Positions 1 through 12,300 of a DNA stretch of 64,000 nucleotides are shown here, piece after piece. The notes beneath the pieces are model-generated. The model was not told where the DNA came from, made no database searches, and saw only the letters and a list, made by a program, of their open reading frames with translations. Source of the stretch: Albula goreensis (taxonomy: Eukaryota > Chordata > Actinopteri > Albuliformes > Albulidae). How positions within the stretch are numbered: the first letter of the stretch is position 1; each line of letters starts with the position of its first letter. Location: contig CM040750.1 in NCBI GenBank assembly GCA_022829145.1, positions 1,312,501-1,376,500 of the forward strand, in the 5' to 3' direction. The position numbers and the translations under genes were made by a program.

Positions 1-2
1 AG

Positions 3-238
3 TATACATGGACTGTCTTTGTTACGCCAACTGCTGATAGAAATGTGTATCATGCTGTCAAGACAGCTGAACATTTGTGTGAGCAACAGTTACAGTGCAT
101 GGACTCTCTTGCAGCCCGACAAAAATTAAGAACATATCAAGAAAGAAGCAGGCAACTGGTTCATCTGTTTGAGACAGGGGCCTCATGTCAACCAACATGT
201 CCCCCTCTCTTGACTACATTCAAACTGATTCATTACAA
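3..238 (+). CDS. possible partial coding exon, unidentified
   Basis: The plus frame beginning at position 3 is open for 78 codons of non-repetitive sequence before it runs into the 39-bp array, where it stays open to 794. The translated text (for example HAVKTAEHLCEQQLQCMDSL) looks helix-prone and rich in Cys, Gln and Leu, and is not low-complexity. I do not recognise a family, signal peptide or catalytic motif. The window begins with AG, so a splice acceptor or an exon truncated by the window edge are both possible, but neither can be shown. Continuation into the repeat is explained by the repeat having a 13-codon unit without stops, so only the unique part is weak evidence for coding. An ordinary chance open frame is an equally good explanation. 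Confidence 0.18.
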
Positions 239-1197
239 GTTTGAATCAGGGTGGAGATCCACTCAGCTGTTTGAATCAACCATGTTGGAGTGGAGATCCA
301 CTCAGCTGTTTGAATCAGCCCCATTAGGGTGGAGATCCACTCAGCTGTCTGAATCAGCCCTGTTACGGTGGAGATCCACTCAGCTGTTTGAATTAACCAT
401 GTTGGAGTGCATATCCACTCAGCTGTTTGATTCAGCCCTGTTAAGGTGGAGATCCACTCAGTGGTATGAATCAGCCCCATTAGGGTGGAGATCCTCTCAG
501 CTGTTTGAATTAACCATGTTGGTGTGCATATCCACTCAGCTGTTTGATTCAGCCCTGTTAGGGTGGAGATCCGCTCAGTGGTATGAATCAGCCCCGTTAG
601 GGTGGAGATCCACTCAGCTGTTTGAATCAGTCACGTTAGGGTGGAGATCCACTCAGCTGTTTGAATTAACCATGTTGGAGTGCATATCCACTCAGCTGTT
701 TGATTCAGCCCTGTTAGGGTGGAGATCCACTCAGTGGTATGAATCAGCCCCATTAGGGTGGAGATCCTCTCAGCTGTTTGAATCAGCCCCGTGAGGGTGG
801 AGATCCACTCAGCTGTTTGAATTAACCATGTTGGAGTGCATATCCACTCAGCTGTTTGATTCAGCCCTGTTAGGGTGGAGATCCACTCAGTGGTATGAAT
901 CAGCCCCATTAGGTGGAGATCCTCTCAGCTGTTTGAATCAGCCCCGTGAGGGTGGAGATCCACTCAGCTGTTTGAATTAACCATGTTGGAGTGCATATCC
1001 ACTCAGCTGTTTGATTCAGCCCTGTTAGGGTGGAGATCCACTCAGTGGTATGAATCAGCCCCATTAGGGTGGAGATCCTCTCAGCTGTTTGAATCAGCCC
1101 CGTTACGGTGGAGATCCTCTCAGCTGTTTGAATCAGCCCCGTTAGGGTGGAGATCCTCTCAGCTGTTTGAATCAGCTACTTTGGGGTGGAGATCCAG
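239..1197. repeat. 39-bp minisatellite with 4-monomer higher-order unit
   Basis: About 24 tandem copies of a 39-bp unit carry the core GGTGGAGATCCACTCAGCTG. The unit equals 13 codons, so the plus strand reads as GWRSTQLFESAPL repeats. A diagnostic monomer carrying AATTAACCATGTTGG starts at 391, 508, 664, 820 and 975. The spacings are 117, 156, 156 and 155 bp, which is a four-monomer (156-bp) higher-order repeat preceded by a three-monomer version. A 1-bp deletion near 913 shifts the last block. The array ends with degenerate monomers at about 1190. Confidence 0.95.
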
Positions 1198-2639
1198 CAT
1201 GGTTTTCTCTCCACAGCCAATGCAGTCCTGGGCCTGAATCACTGAGTCACTGATACTGTACAGTAGCTCCTGTTTCTGGTTCTCTGAATCATCTCTCTCC
1301 AATCCCTACCCACACCTTCTCAGGGTAATGAAGCACCTGCAGACTTTATGGACCTGCTGTGAATGAGGTGAGCTTCTTCCACCCAGCTCTCCAGCACAAA
1401 AGTACCGCTGCAGGAAATAGTGATATTTGACATGGGGTTTGCTGAATGTGGGTAGACGCAGATGTCAGTCATTGATCATTGACACTGATCAGCAGCCAAT
1501 GTGGTCCAAATCACTGTCATGGATACTATAAACTAGATCCTCCTGCTTTTGGTTGAGTGAAATCTCACTCCATCCTCATTAGCTGGCAGTATGTGCTTGC
1601 CTGTGCTCTCCATGTAGGATACTGCAGCAATGAGATGAATCTACAAAAGCAATTATACATTCCAAATTGGGATTAAAAGAAAGAAATCTGGGTTAAAATT
1701 TTGTTTAAAAAATAATTCCTTCAGAATAAGATGAGAATAAGATGAAAACCCCAAAGAGGTTTAGTTATGAATAAATCTACAATTCTTCATGAACGTATGG
1801 CCCTTTTCGGAGCCATTTCCCAACTGGAGCGAAAGTCCTCCGGATCTGCCATCAATTCACAGAAGACACTGGGTTCATTACACATGAAGTGCTTTCACAA
1901 TATTCATGCTGATTTTGTAGTGTCATTTTTATGAACATAAGGGTCCTGTGCAATGCAAGGTTTCAGAGGAAAAGTAATCAAATAAACATAAGCAAAGACT
2001 CACATATTCATGTAAATGTATTACCCTACTGGATTCTCTTGGAATATGATCCATACAGAATTATGGACCACAGTGTGAAAGACAAGAGCAATATCCATTC
2101 ATTACTGAAATTCTGCTTTTTGTATATTTTCTTTCCTCACTTATATACAAGACATGAATATTATTATCATTGCTCATTTGTATAACAGGACCACATTGTG
2201 GATTCAATCAACTTTTGTTCTTAAATTGGATGTTTGTTTTTTACTTAAAAATGATTGGCTGTGAGATCACAAAACTCTCAATTTATTTGTAAGTCGGAGG
2301 CAAGGTTAAAGCCAAATTGAAAAATTTGATGGAGACCCATCAACAAAAAAAAGGTAATGTTCATAAAATATTAAATTTCTCCCGAACATTCACACATTTT
2401 TGGGGACCAGTTATCTGGGCTCAGTCATTGTATCCTGTCTTTTTGCATACGCGGTGTGGCGACTTTACACATCATAATCAACCTGCCAAATTTTGCTTGA
2501 GAAGAAAAAATCGTTATATACAGTTGATCCTTTTGAAATAGACTTCTTAAAATATGTTTTCATTCACAGAATTAAGAATATAATTACTATGAGCAATATG
2601 AGGAGGAATATTGTAAGAAATATCAGAGCATGGGAGAGC
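1198..2639. other. unique intergenic sequence, no gene seen
   Basis: No convincing coding or RNA feature is seen. Segments near 1213-1290 and 1492-1570 resemble each other: both begin CAGCCAATG and share a diverged 'ATCACTG...ATACT...CTCCTG' order. This could be an old ~280-bp duplication or two relics of one repeat. From about 1650 the sequence is AT-rich. Confidence 0.4.
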
Positions 2640-2826
2640 AGAGAGTGCAGTCTGCTGAATGGTGTTTTATCTGCATGTTGATCCCTGGGAGACTGGGGTT
2701 CGAGTCCCATCCGTGACCCCTCCATCTCTGCCTCCTCTTCTCTGTAACCCTCTCAGCCTTCCTACTGTCTCATAAATAAAAAATACATAAGGAGGGTGGC
2801 TTGAAAAAGAGGCACTCTCCTTTTAA
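2640..2826 (+). mobile_element. tRNA-derived SINE copy
   Basis: A B-box-like motif, GGTTCGAGTCC, lies at about 2698-2708, as in Pol III promoters of tRNA-derived SINEs. It is followed by CCTCCTCTTCTCTGTAACCC and an AATAAA-type tail. The same arrangement, including the distal ACATA-GGGAGG-TGGCTT segment, recurs at 35005-35195 and 42093-42283, so this is a dispersed family and not a tRNA gene. The copy is diverged from the other two. The 5' boundary and the A box are not clear. Confidence 0.7.
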
Positions 2827-4796
2827 AACGAGCACATTTATCTCAAATGAGACATGCGGAACCATACCATTGCAGAATTCAGTGTTTCCTGGAAAGAGCA
2901 TAATTGACATAAAATTCTGAGAAATACAAAGAAAAACAGCTGTTAATTCTTTATACATAAAAATTCAATTTAAACAAATATTCCTTACTACAAATGGCTC
3001 TCTGCCCTCAGGTATTGTTTGGACACAGTACTCCACCCATTAATGACATCATGCAAACTCAATCGCATCATTAAAAGCATCTGTCTGAATGTTGAAATGG
3101 TCCCTTCCCATAATTCCCCTGCCTTCCTTCAAGACTACCTTGAAGTCTGTTATAATTATAGTGAGTATCAGCCCATGTATGTTAAAACATATTCATGACA
3201 TGATGCGACAGCGGAATAAAGGTTGTACCTTTCAGGAAACAAAGGAAACAAAAACTGCAGAAGATACCCTGCCATTCCATGGATTTAACTTTAATAACCT
3301 TACTCTTTGATCGCAGTCTATAGAGAAATATATCATCGTGCTTGGTCTGTGACTCATGCGTTCCTTTAATTACAGGTGTAGCAGACATTTATGATTGTTC
3401 AGGCATGTAACCTCTGACAGAGAGCATTGGAATCATATCAAATGCTCCAGTTAAGGACATGATCATCTCTCAACTCGTCGGCTCTGAAACGATAAGGTCA
3501 CGACTACACTGATGGCAAAGGTCAGACACGCAGCATCTCCTCTTGGTGGCAATCCCGTCTAAAGCAATTATCTTCAGAGTGAAATGATTCCAATCCATTG
3601 ATTTTGCCGGAATACAAATGGAAGCCCATCTCTGGGGCTCAGCACGACTCCGGGGAAGGCTCACGTCCATTTTCGTTCCCATTACAGGCCGTTAAATTGC
3701 GGATAACCGACACACATTCAGAGCAGACATCTGAACAACTGACACGTAGTTATTGTTGGAGTCGAGCTTCAAGGGTTTGTGCACCCATTCACTTGAGATT
3801 CTTTGGGCTGTGGTCTCGCATTCGATCGTGGGACGAGCATCTCTTTCTGCTCAGGTTTAATTGCTCTTCGAAGAAGGGCCAGCAGGGGCTATGTGCTGCG
3901 AGGGTTCCATATGAGTATGTAGAACGTGTGGATGTGAAATCACCTTAATGCGCTCAAGCTGGGATCTGAGGAGCCCCCAGCCACGCGGGGGAGCTTCTAA
4001 ATCGCCACACAGTGAGGCGGGAGGTCCTCTTGATGAGTAGGCCTCTTCAGAGGTGGTGCGACACGCAGTGAGACTGATTCATCGCGGCGGACGAGTTAGA
4101 GGGCCGCTTGATGACAATCCGCCATCATTAAGATATCAAAGAGCCTATTTCTCTGGCCTCCAGCGAGCAGGTCCGGGGGACTGAGCTGCCTATTAGGAAT
4201 GCACGATTGTCGTGGTCACGAGAGCACTGCGAAAGGCCAAAGCAATGACATCGTTTAGCACTTCTGTGCCACGTGAAAGGATTTAAATAGGCCCTATGTT
4301 ATGTTTCAATGTAATGTGAAAATGCACCAATGTCGTGGCGTAGTATCTAACATTAGTAGGGATAAGCACTTTTAATGGGGCCAGGCAAGGGTAGACCCAA
4401 ACAATCACAGATTATTTTCTGAATATCTTTATTGGGAAATTTGTTTAGAAGACAGCAACTATTTTTCCAAGGGGGAACCTAAGGACCGCCTCCTCTTCCC
4501 AAAAAAGATATTATACTACAGTATATATAATCTTGATTGAAAAATTAAAAGCCAAAAACAATCAAAGTATGAAAAACGAACAAACATGTAACTAGACATA
4601 CCTCCTGGGTCTTTGTTTTGCCATATTTGAACCAGGATATCAAAAAATGCTTTTTATACTTGTCAATTGCAGAGCAAAAGGGGGAGCAATGACCGGTAAA
4701 TTATTCTGCTGAACAGAAAGCAGGAATGTACTTAAAATGTGTTTCAGTATGTGAATCTTCAAACCCTACACATTGCATGAGAATGTTCATAATTAA
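2827..4796. other. unique sequence, possible conserved noncoding block
   Basis: No gene is recognised. The part from about 3470 to 4280 is relatively rich in CpG and free of obvious repeats, unlike its AT-rich surroundings. This is a weak pattern sometimes seen in conserved noncoding elements. The 116-codon open frame at 3598-3948 has no recognisable family features, and I take it to be chance. Confidence 0.3.
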
Positions 4797-4936
4797 TGAA
4801 CAAATCGATCACAATCGATCATGAAAAAATCGATTAAAATCGATCATGAACAAATCAATCAAAATCGATCATGAACAAATCAATCAAAATCGATCATGAA
4901 CAAATTGATTAAAATCGATCATGAACAAATAAAATC
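4797..4936. repeat. 25-bp AT-rich tandem repeat
   Basis: About five copies of a 25-bp unit with core AATCGATCATGAACAAAT. Each unit carries the palindrome ATCGAT. Copies differ at AATCAATC, AATCGATT and AATTGATT. Confidence 0.85.
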
Positions 4937-5318
4937 AATTTGGTTAGTGCACTTCCCACACAGTTGTCATAATATGCTTTATAATAGAACACAGACTTAA
5001 CCACTACAGCAAGCTTGAAGTGACAGCTCCAAGAAAAAACTCAATATATGAAAGACAGCAGGAAACTACGGGCAGAACGACTCAAGAGAGGGAAAGAAAG
5101 GCCATTCCTCTCTGCTTGGCCCAGGGTGCCAGTTCGTAATGACCATGCAAAGCACAGGTATTCACAAAAGCGAATCAAAATAACCAGTGAAGATCATTTC
5201 TGAGCTCCTACAGAACCACATAATGTTAACATGGCACAACACAAAATGGATTCACAACCAGTCATCCCCACTGTGAGATTCAGTGTGGTAGCACATGGGG
5301 CAGTAGTTGGAAAATATA

Positions 5319-5445
5319 CAGTGGGTACCAAAAGTATTCAGACCCCTTTACATTTTTCACTCTTTGTTTCATTGCAGCCATTTGCTAAAATCAAAAAAGT
5401 TAATTTTATTTCTCATTAATTTACACTCAGCACCCCATCTTGACA
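5319..5445 (+). repeat. left terminal inverted repeat of Tc1-like element
   Basis: Matches the reverse complement of 6049-6175 with a few substitutions and small indels. The outer end CAGTGGGTACC follows a TA dinucleotide. Confidence 0.9.
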
Positions 5446-5801
5446 TAAAAAAATAGAAATGTAGAACTTTTTGCTATAGTTGACTTTGTGGAACTTTCTC
5501 CCATCTCCCCACTGCATCTGTGGAGCTCAGCCAGAGTGATCTTTGGGTTCTTCTTTACCTCTCTCACCAAGGCTCTTCTCCCACGATTGCTCAGTTTGGC
5601 TGGACGGCCAGGTCTAGGAAGAGTTCTGGTCGTCCCAAACTTCTTCCAGTTAAAGATTATGGAGGCCACTGTGCTCTTAGGAACATTGAGTGCTGCAGAA
5701 ATTCTTTTGTAACCTTGGCCAGATCTGTGCCTTGCCACAATTCTGTCTCTGAGCTCCTTGGGCAGTTCCTTCGACCTCATGATTCTCATTTGCTCTGACA
5801 T
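5427..5801 (-). pseudogene. Tc1-like transposase, N-terminal fragment
   Basis: This 124-codon open frame begins with the MRSKEL-type N-terminus typical of Tc1 transposases. It continues through a paired-like helix-turn-helix (RIVARHRSGQGYKRISAALN, about residues 20-40), a second helical segment ending in a GRP motif (LPRPGRPAKLS, about residues 60-70, the AT-hook-like linker), and the start of the second HTH. Homology stops near residue 100. The last ~20 residues are read out of the left inverted repeat. Family members are about 340 residues and carry a DDE/D catalytic domain; none of it is present. The frame itself is uninterrupted, but the product could at most bind inverted-repeat DNA. It lies inside the 857-bp deletion derivative. 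Confidence 0.9.
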
Positions 5802-6048
5802 GCACTGTGAGCTGTAAGGTCTTATATAGACAGGTGTGTGCCTTTCCTAATCAAGTCCAATCAGTTTAATTAAACACAGCTGGACTCCAATGAAGGAGGA
5901 ACCATCTCAAGGAGGATCAGAAGAAATGGACAGCATGTTAGTTAAATATGAGTGTCACAGCTAAGGGTCTGAATACTTATGACCATGTGACATTTCAGTT
6001 TTTCTTTTTTAATAAATTTGCAAAAATTTCTGCATTTTTGTTTTTTTC

Positions 6049-6175
6049 TGTCAAGATGGGTTGCTGAGTGTACATTAATGAGAAAAAAATTAACTTTTTT
6101 CGATTTTAGCAAATGGCTGCAATGAAACAAAGAGTGAAACATTTAAAGGGATCTGAATACTTTCCGTTCCCACTT
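6049..6175 (-). repeat. right terminal inverted repeat of Tc1-like element
   Basis: Reverse-complement partner of 5319-5445. The terminal bases are altered, and no flanking TA is visible. Confidence 0.88.
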
Positions 6176-6354
6176 TTCTGTCACCTAAAGACATAAATAG
6201 ACAGTAAAACACATCTGAGTACATTTAATTTGTTTGTAAATCTTATAGCTCAACAGTTACGATCATCCGGCAAATTAACTATCCCTATTAGTTTAGGTGG
6301 GTGCGCATAACCACTTCACAGCCTCAGCTGCAAAGCACTGAATATGAACTGAGC

Positions 6355-9300
6355 CATGAGAGAGCACAGCGATGGGTTTCACCCTGACACTGGGCCCTGC
6401 ATGTGAGAGCACAGCGATGGGTTTCACCCTGACATTGGGCCCTGCATGAGAGAGCACAGCGATGGGTTTCACCCTGACATTGGGCCCTGCATGAAGAGCA
6501 CAGCGATGGGTTTCACCCTGACATTGGGCCCTGCATGAGAGAGCACAGCACAGCCCTGATGGGTTTCACCCTGACATTGGGCCCTGCATGAGAGAGCACA
6601 GCGATGGGTTTCACCCTGACATTGGGCCCTGGGTTTCACCCACCTGACATTGGGCCCTGCATGAGAGAGCACAGCGATGGGTTTCACCCTGACATTGGGC
6701 CCTGCATGAGAGAGCACAGCGATGGGTTTCACCCTGACACAGAGCACAGCGATGGGTTTCACCCTGACACTGGGCCCTGCATGAGAGAGCACAGCGATGG
6801 GTTTCACCCCTGACACTGGGCCCTGCATGAGAGAGCACAGAGATGGGTTTCACCCTGACATTGGGCCCTGCATGAGGTTTCGATGGGTTTCACCCTGACA
6901 CTGGGCCCTGCATGAGAGAGCACAGACGATGGGTTTCACCCTGACACTGGGCCCTGCATGAGAGAGCACAGCGATGGGTTTCACCCTGACACTGGGCCCT
7001 GCATGAGAGAGCACAGCGATGGGTTTCACCCTGACATTGGGCCCTGCATGAGAGAGCACAGCGATGGGTTTCACCCTGACATTGGGCCCTGCATGAAAGA
7101 GCACAGCGATGGGTTTCACCCTGACATTGGGCCCTGCATGAAAGAGCACAGCGATGGGTTTCACCCTGACAATGGGCCCTGCATGAAAGAGCACAGCGAT
7201 GGGTTTCACCCTGACATTGGGCCTTGCATGAAAGAGCACAGCGATGGGTTTCACCCTGACATTGGGCCCTGCATGAAAGAGCACAGCGATGGGTTTCACC
7301 CTGACAATGGGCCCTGCATGAAAGAGCACAGCGATGGGTTTCACCCTGACATTGGGCCTTGCATGAGAGAGCACAGCGATGGGTTTCACCCTGACACTGG
7401 GCCCTGCATGAAAGAGCACAGCGATGGGTTTCACCCTGACACTGGGCCCTGCATGAAAGAGCACAGCGATGGGTTTCACCCTGACATTGGGCCCTGCATG
7501 TGAGAGCACAGCGATGGGTTTCACCCTGACACTGGGCCCTGCATGAGAGAGCACAGCGATGGGTTTCACCCTGACATTGGGCCCTGCATGAGAGAGCACA
7601 GCAATGGGTTTCACCCTGACATTGGGCCCTGCATGAAAGAGCACAGCGATGGGTTTCACCCTGACACTGGGCCCTGCATGAGAGAGCACAGTGATGGGTT
7701 TCACCCTGACATCGGGCCCTGCATGAGAGAGCACAGCGATGGGTTTCACCTGACATTGGGCCCTGCATGAGAGAGCACAGCGATGGGTTTCACCCTGACA
7801 TTGGGCCCTGCATGAGAGAGCACAGTGATGGGTTTCACCCTGACATTGGGCCCTGCATGAGAGAGCACAGTGATGGGTTTCACCCTGACATCGGGCCCTG
7901 CATGAGAGAGCACAGCGATGGGTTTCACCCTGACATTGGGCCCTGCATGAGAGAGCACAGCGATGGGTTTCACCCTGACATTGGGCCCTGCATGAGAGAG
8001 CACAGCGATGGGTTTCACCCTGACATTGGGCCCTGCATGAGAGAGCACAGCGATGGGTTTCACCCTGACACTGGGCCCTGCATGAGAGAGCACAGAGATG
8101 GGTTTCACCCTGACATTGGGCCCTGCATGAGAGAGCACAGCGATGGGTTTCACCCTGACACTGGGCCCTGCATGAAAGAGCACAGCGATGGGTTTCACCC
8201 TGACACTGGGCCCTGCATGAGAGAGCACAGCGATGGGTTTCACCCTGACACTGGGCCCTGCATGAGAGAGCACAGCGATGGGTTTCACCCTGACATTGGG
8301 CCCTGCATGAGAGAGCACAGCGATGGGTTTCACCCTGACACTGGGCCCTGCATGAGAGAGCACAGCGATGGGTTTCACCCTGACATTGGGCCCTGCATGA
8401 AGGAGCACAGCGATGGGTTTCACCCTGACATTGGGCCCTGCATGAGAGAGCACAGCGATGGGTTTCACCCTGACACTGGGCCCTGCATGAGAGAGCACAG
8501 AGATGGGTTTCACCCTGACATTGGGCCCTGCATGAGAGAGCACAGCGATGGGTTTCACCCTGACATTGGGCCCTGCATGAGAGAGCACAGCGATGGGTTT
8601 CACCCTGACATTGGGCCCTGCATGTGAGAGCACAGCGATGGGTTTCACCCTGACATTGGGCCCTGCATGAGAGAGCAATGTGATGGGTTTCACCCTGACA
8701 TTGGGCCCTGCATGAAGGAGCACAGCGATGGGTTTCACCCTGACATTGGGCCCTGCATGAGAGAGCACAGCGATGGGTTTCACCCTGACAATGGGCCCTG
8801 CATGAGAGAGCACAGCGATGGGTTTCACCCTGACATTGGGCCCTGCATGAAAGAGCACAGCGATGGGTTTCACCCTGACAATGGGCCCTGCATGAAGAGC
8901 ACAGCGATGGGTTTCACCCTGACATTGGGCCTTGCATGAGAGAGCACAGCGATGGGTTTCACCCTGACACTGGGCCCTGCATGAAAGAGCACAGCGATGG
9001 GTTTCACCCTGACACTGGGCCCTGCATGAAAGAGCACAGCGATGGGTTTCACCCTGACATTGGGCCCTGCATGAGAGCACAGCGATGGGTTTCACCCTGA
9101 CATTGGGCCCTGCATGAGAGAGCACAGCGATGGGTTTCACCCTGACACTGGGCCCTGCATGAGAGAGCACAGCGATGGGTTTCACCCTGACACTGGGCCC
9201 TGCATGAGACAGCACAGCGATGGGTTTCACCCTGACACTGGGCCCTGCATTAGAGAGCACAGCGATGGGTTTCACCCTGACACTGGGCCCTGCATGAGAG

Positions 9301-12300
9301 AGCACAGAGATGGGTTTCACCCTGACATTGGGCCCTGCATGAGAGAGCACAGCGATGGGTTTCACCCTGACACTGGGCCCTGCATGAGAGAGCACAGAGA
9401 TGGGTTTCACCCTGACATTGGGCCCTGCATGAGAGAGCACAGCATGGGTTTCACCCTGACACTGGGCCCTGCATGAGAGAGCACAGAGATGGGTTTCACC
9501 CTGACATTGGGCCCTGCATGAGAGAGCACAGCGATGGGTTTCACCCTGACATTGGGCCCTGCATGAGAGAGCACAGCGATGGGTTTCACCCTGACATTGG
9601 GCCCTGCATGTGAGAGCACAGCGATGGGTTTCACCCTGACATTGGGCCCTGCATGAGAGAGCACAGTGATGGGTTTCACCCTGACATTGGGCCCTGCATG
9701 AAGGAGCACAGCGATGGGTTTCACCCTGACATTGGGCCCTGCATGAGAGAGCACAGCGATGGGTTTCACCCTGACACTGGGCCCTGCATGAGAGAGCACA
9801 GCGATGGGTTTCACCCTGACACTGGGCCCTGCATGAGAGAGCACAGCGATGGGTTTCACCTGACATTGGGCCCTGCATGAGAGAGCACAGCGATGGGTTT
9901 CACCCTGACATTGGGCCCTGCATGAGAGAGCACAGCGATGGGTTTCACCCTGACATTGGGCCCTGCATGAGAGAGCACAGCGATGGGTTTCACCCTGACA
10001 TTGGGCCCTGCATGAGAGAGCACAGTGATGGGTTTCACCCTGACATTGGGCCCTGCATGAAGGAGCACAGCGATGGGTTTCACCCTGACATTGGGCCCTG
10101 CATGAGAGAGCACAGCGATGGGTTTCACCCTGACACTGGGCCCTGCATGAGAGAGCACAGCGATGGGTTTCACCCTGACACTGGGCCCTGCATGAGAGAG
10201 CACAGCGATGGGTTTCACCCTGACACTGGGCCCTGCATGAGAGAGCACAGCGATGGGTTTCACCCTGACACTGGGCCCTGCATGAGAGAGCACAGCGATG
10301 GGTTTCACCCTGACATTGGGCCCTGCATGAGAGAGCACAGCGATGGGTTTCACCCTGACATTGGGCCCTGCATGAGAGAGCACAGCGATGGGTTTCACCC
10401 TGACACTGGGCCCTGCATGAAGGAGCACAGCGATGGGTTTCACCCTGACATTGGGCCCTGCATGAGAGAGCACAGCGATGGGTTTCACCCTGACATTGGG
10501 CCCTGCATGAGAGAGCACAGCGATGGGTTTCACCCTGACACTGGGCCCTGCATGAGAGAGCACAGCGATGGGTTTCACCCTGACACTGGGCCCTGCATGA
10601 GAGACAGCGATGGGTTTCACCCTGACATTGGGCCCTGCATGAGAGAGCACAGAGATGGGTTTCACCCTGACATTGGGCCCTGCATGAGAGAGCACAGCGA
10701 TGGGTTTCACCCTGACATTGGGCCCTGCATGAGAGAGCACAGCGATGGGTTTCACCCTGACACTGGGCCCTGCATGAGAGAGCACAGCGATGGGTTTCAC
10801 CCTGACATTGGGCCCTGCATGAGAGAGCACAGTGATGGGTTTCACCCTGACATTGGGCCCTGCATGAAGGAGCACAGCGATGGGTTTCACCCTGACATTG
10901 GGCCCTGCATGACAGAGCACAGCGATGGGTTTCACCCTGACAATGGGCCCTGCATGAGAGAGCACAGCGATGGGTTTCACCCTGACACTGGGCCCTGCAT
11001 GAGAGAGCACAGCGATGGGTTTCACCCTGACATTGGGCCCTGCATGAGAGAGCACAGCGATGGGTTTCACCCTGACATTGGGCCCTGCATGAGAGAGCAC
11101 AGTGATGGGTTTCACCCTGACATTGGGCCCTGCATGAAGGAGCACAGCGATGGGTTTCACCCTGACATTGGGCCCTGCATGAGAGAGCACAGCGATGGGT
11201 TTCACCCTGACATTGGGCCCTGCATGAGAGAGCACAGCGATGGGTTTCACCCTGACATTGGGCCCTGCATGAGAGAGCACAGAGATGGGTTTCACCCTGA
11301 CACTGGGCCCTGCATGAGAGAGCACAGCGATGGGTTTCACCCTGACACTGGGCCCTGCATGAGAGAGCACAGTGATGGGTTTCACCCTGACATTGGGCCC
11401 TGCATGAGAGAGCACAGCGATGGGTTTCACCCTGACATTGGGCCCTGGCCCTGGGTTTCACCCTGAGAGAGCACAGCGATGGGTTTCACCCTGACACTGG
11501 GCCCTGCATGAGAGAGCACAGCGATGGGTTTCACCCTGACACTGGGCCCTGCATGAGAGCACAGCGATGGGTTTCACCCTGACATTGGGCCCTGCATGAG
11601 AGAGCACAGCGATGGGTTTCACCCTGACACTGGGCCCTGCATGATAGAGCACAGAGATGGGTTTCACCCTGACATTGGGCCCTGCATGAGAGAGCACAGC
11701 AATGGGTTTCACCCTGACATTGGGCCCTGCATGAGAGAGCACAGAGATGGGTTTCACCCTGACATTGGGCCCTGCATGAGAGAGCACAGCGATGGGTTTC
11801 ACCCTGACATTGGGCCCTGCATGAAAGAGCACAGCGATGGGTTTCACCCTGACATTGGGCCCTGCATGAGAGAGCACAGCGATGGGTTTCACCCTGACAT
11901 TTGGCCCTGCATGAGAGAGCACAGCGATGGGTTTCACCCTGACACTGGGCCCTGCATGAGAGAGCACAGCGATGGGTTTCACCCTGACATTGGGCCCTGC
12001 ATGAGAGAGCACAGCGATGGGTTTCACCCTGACACTGGGCCCTGCATGAAAGAGCACAGCGATGGGTTTCACCCTGACATTGGGCCCTGCATGAGAGAGC
12101 ACAGCGATGGGTTTCACCCTGACATTGGGCCCTGCATGAGAGAGCACAGCGATGGGTTTCACCCCTGACACTGGGCCCTGCATGATAGAGCACACAGCGA
12201 TGGGTTTCACCCTGACATTGGGCCCTGCATGAGAGAGCACAGCAATGGGTTTCACCTGACATTGGGCCCTGCATGAGAGAGCACAGAGATGGGTTTCACC

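Larger units (their letters stand above)
5319..6175 (-). mobile_element. Tc1-like transposon, internally deleted (non-autonomous)
   Basis: Long inverted repeats of about 127 bp (5319-5445 and 6049-6175) bound the element. They share CAGTGGGTAC...AAGTATTCAGA and extend inward to CATCTTGACA, with roughly 90% identity by eye. The left end abuts a TA dinucleotide (5317-5318), the Tc1/mariner target. The right tip is mutated (CACTT for CACTG), so its TA is not visible. The interior keeps only the DNA-binding part of the transposase on the minus strand. Intact Tc1 elements are about 1.6 kb, so this 857-bp copy has lost the catalytic half and could move only in trans, if at all. Confidence 0.92.

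Noticed and set aside
2695..2715. tRNA gene suggested by GGTTCGAGTCC
   Set aside because: No cloverleaf can be drawn around it. The motif belongs to a dispersed SINE whose tail recurs at two other places.
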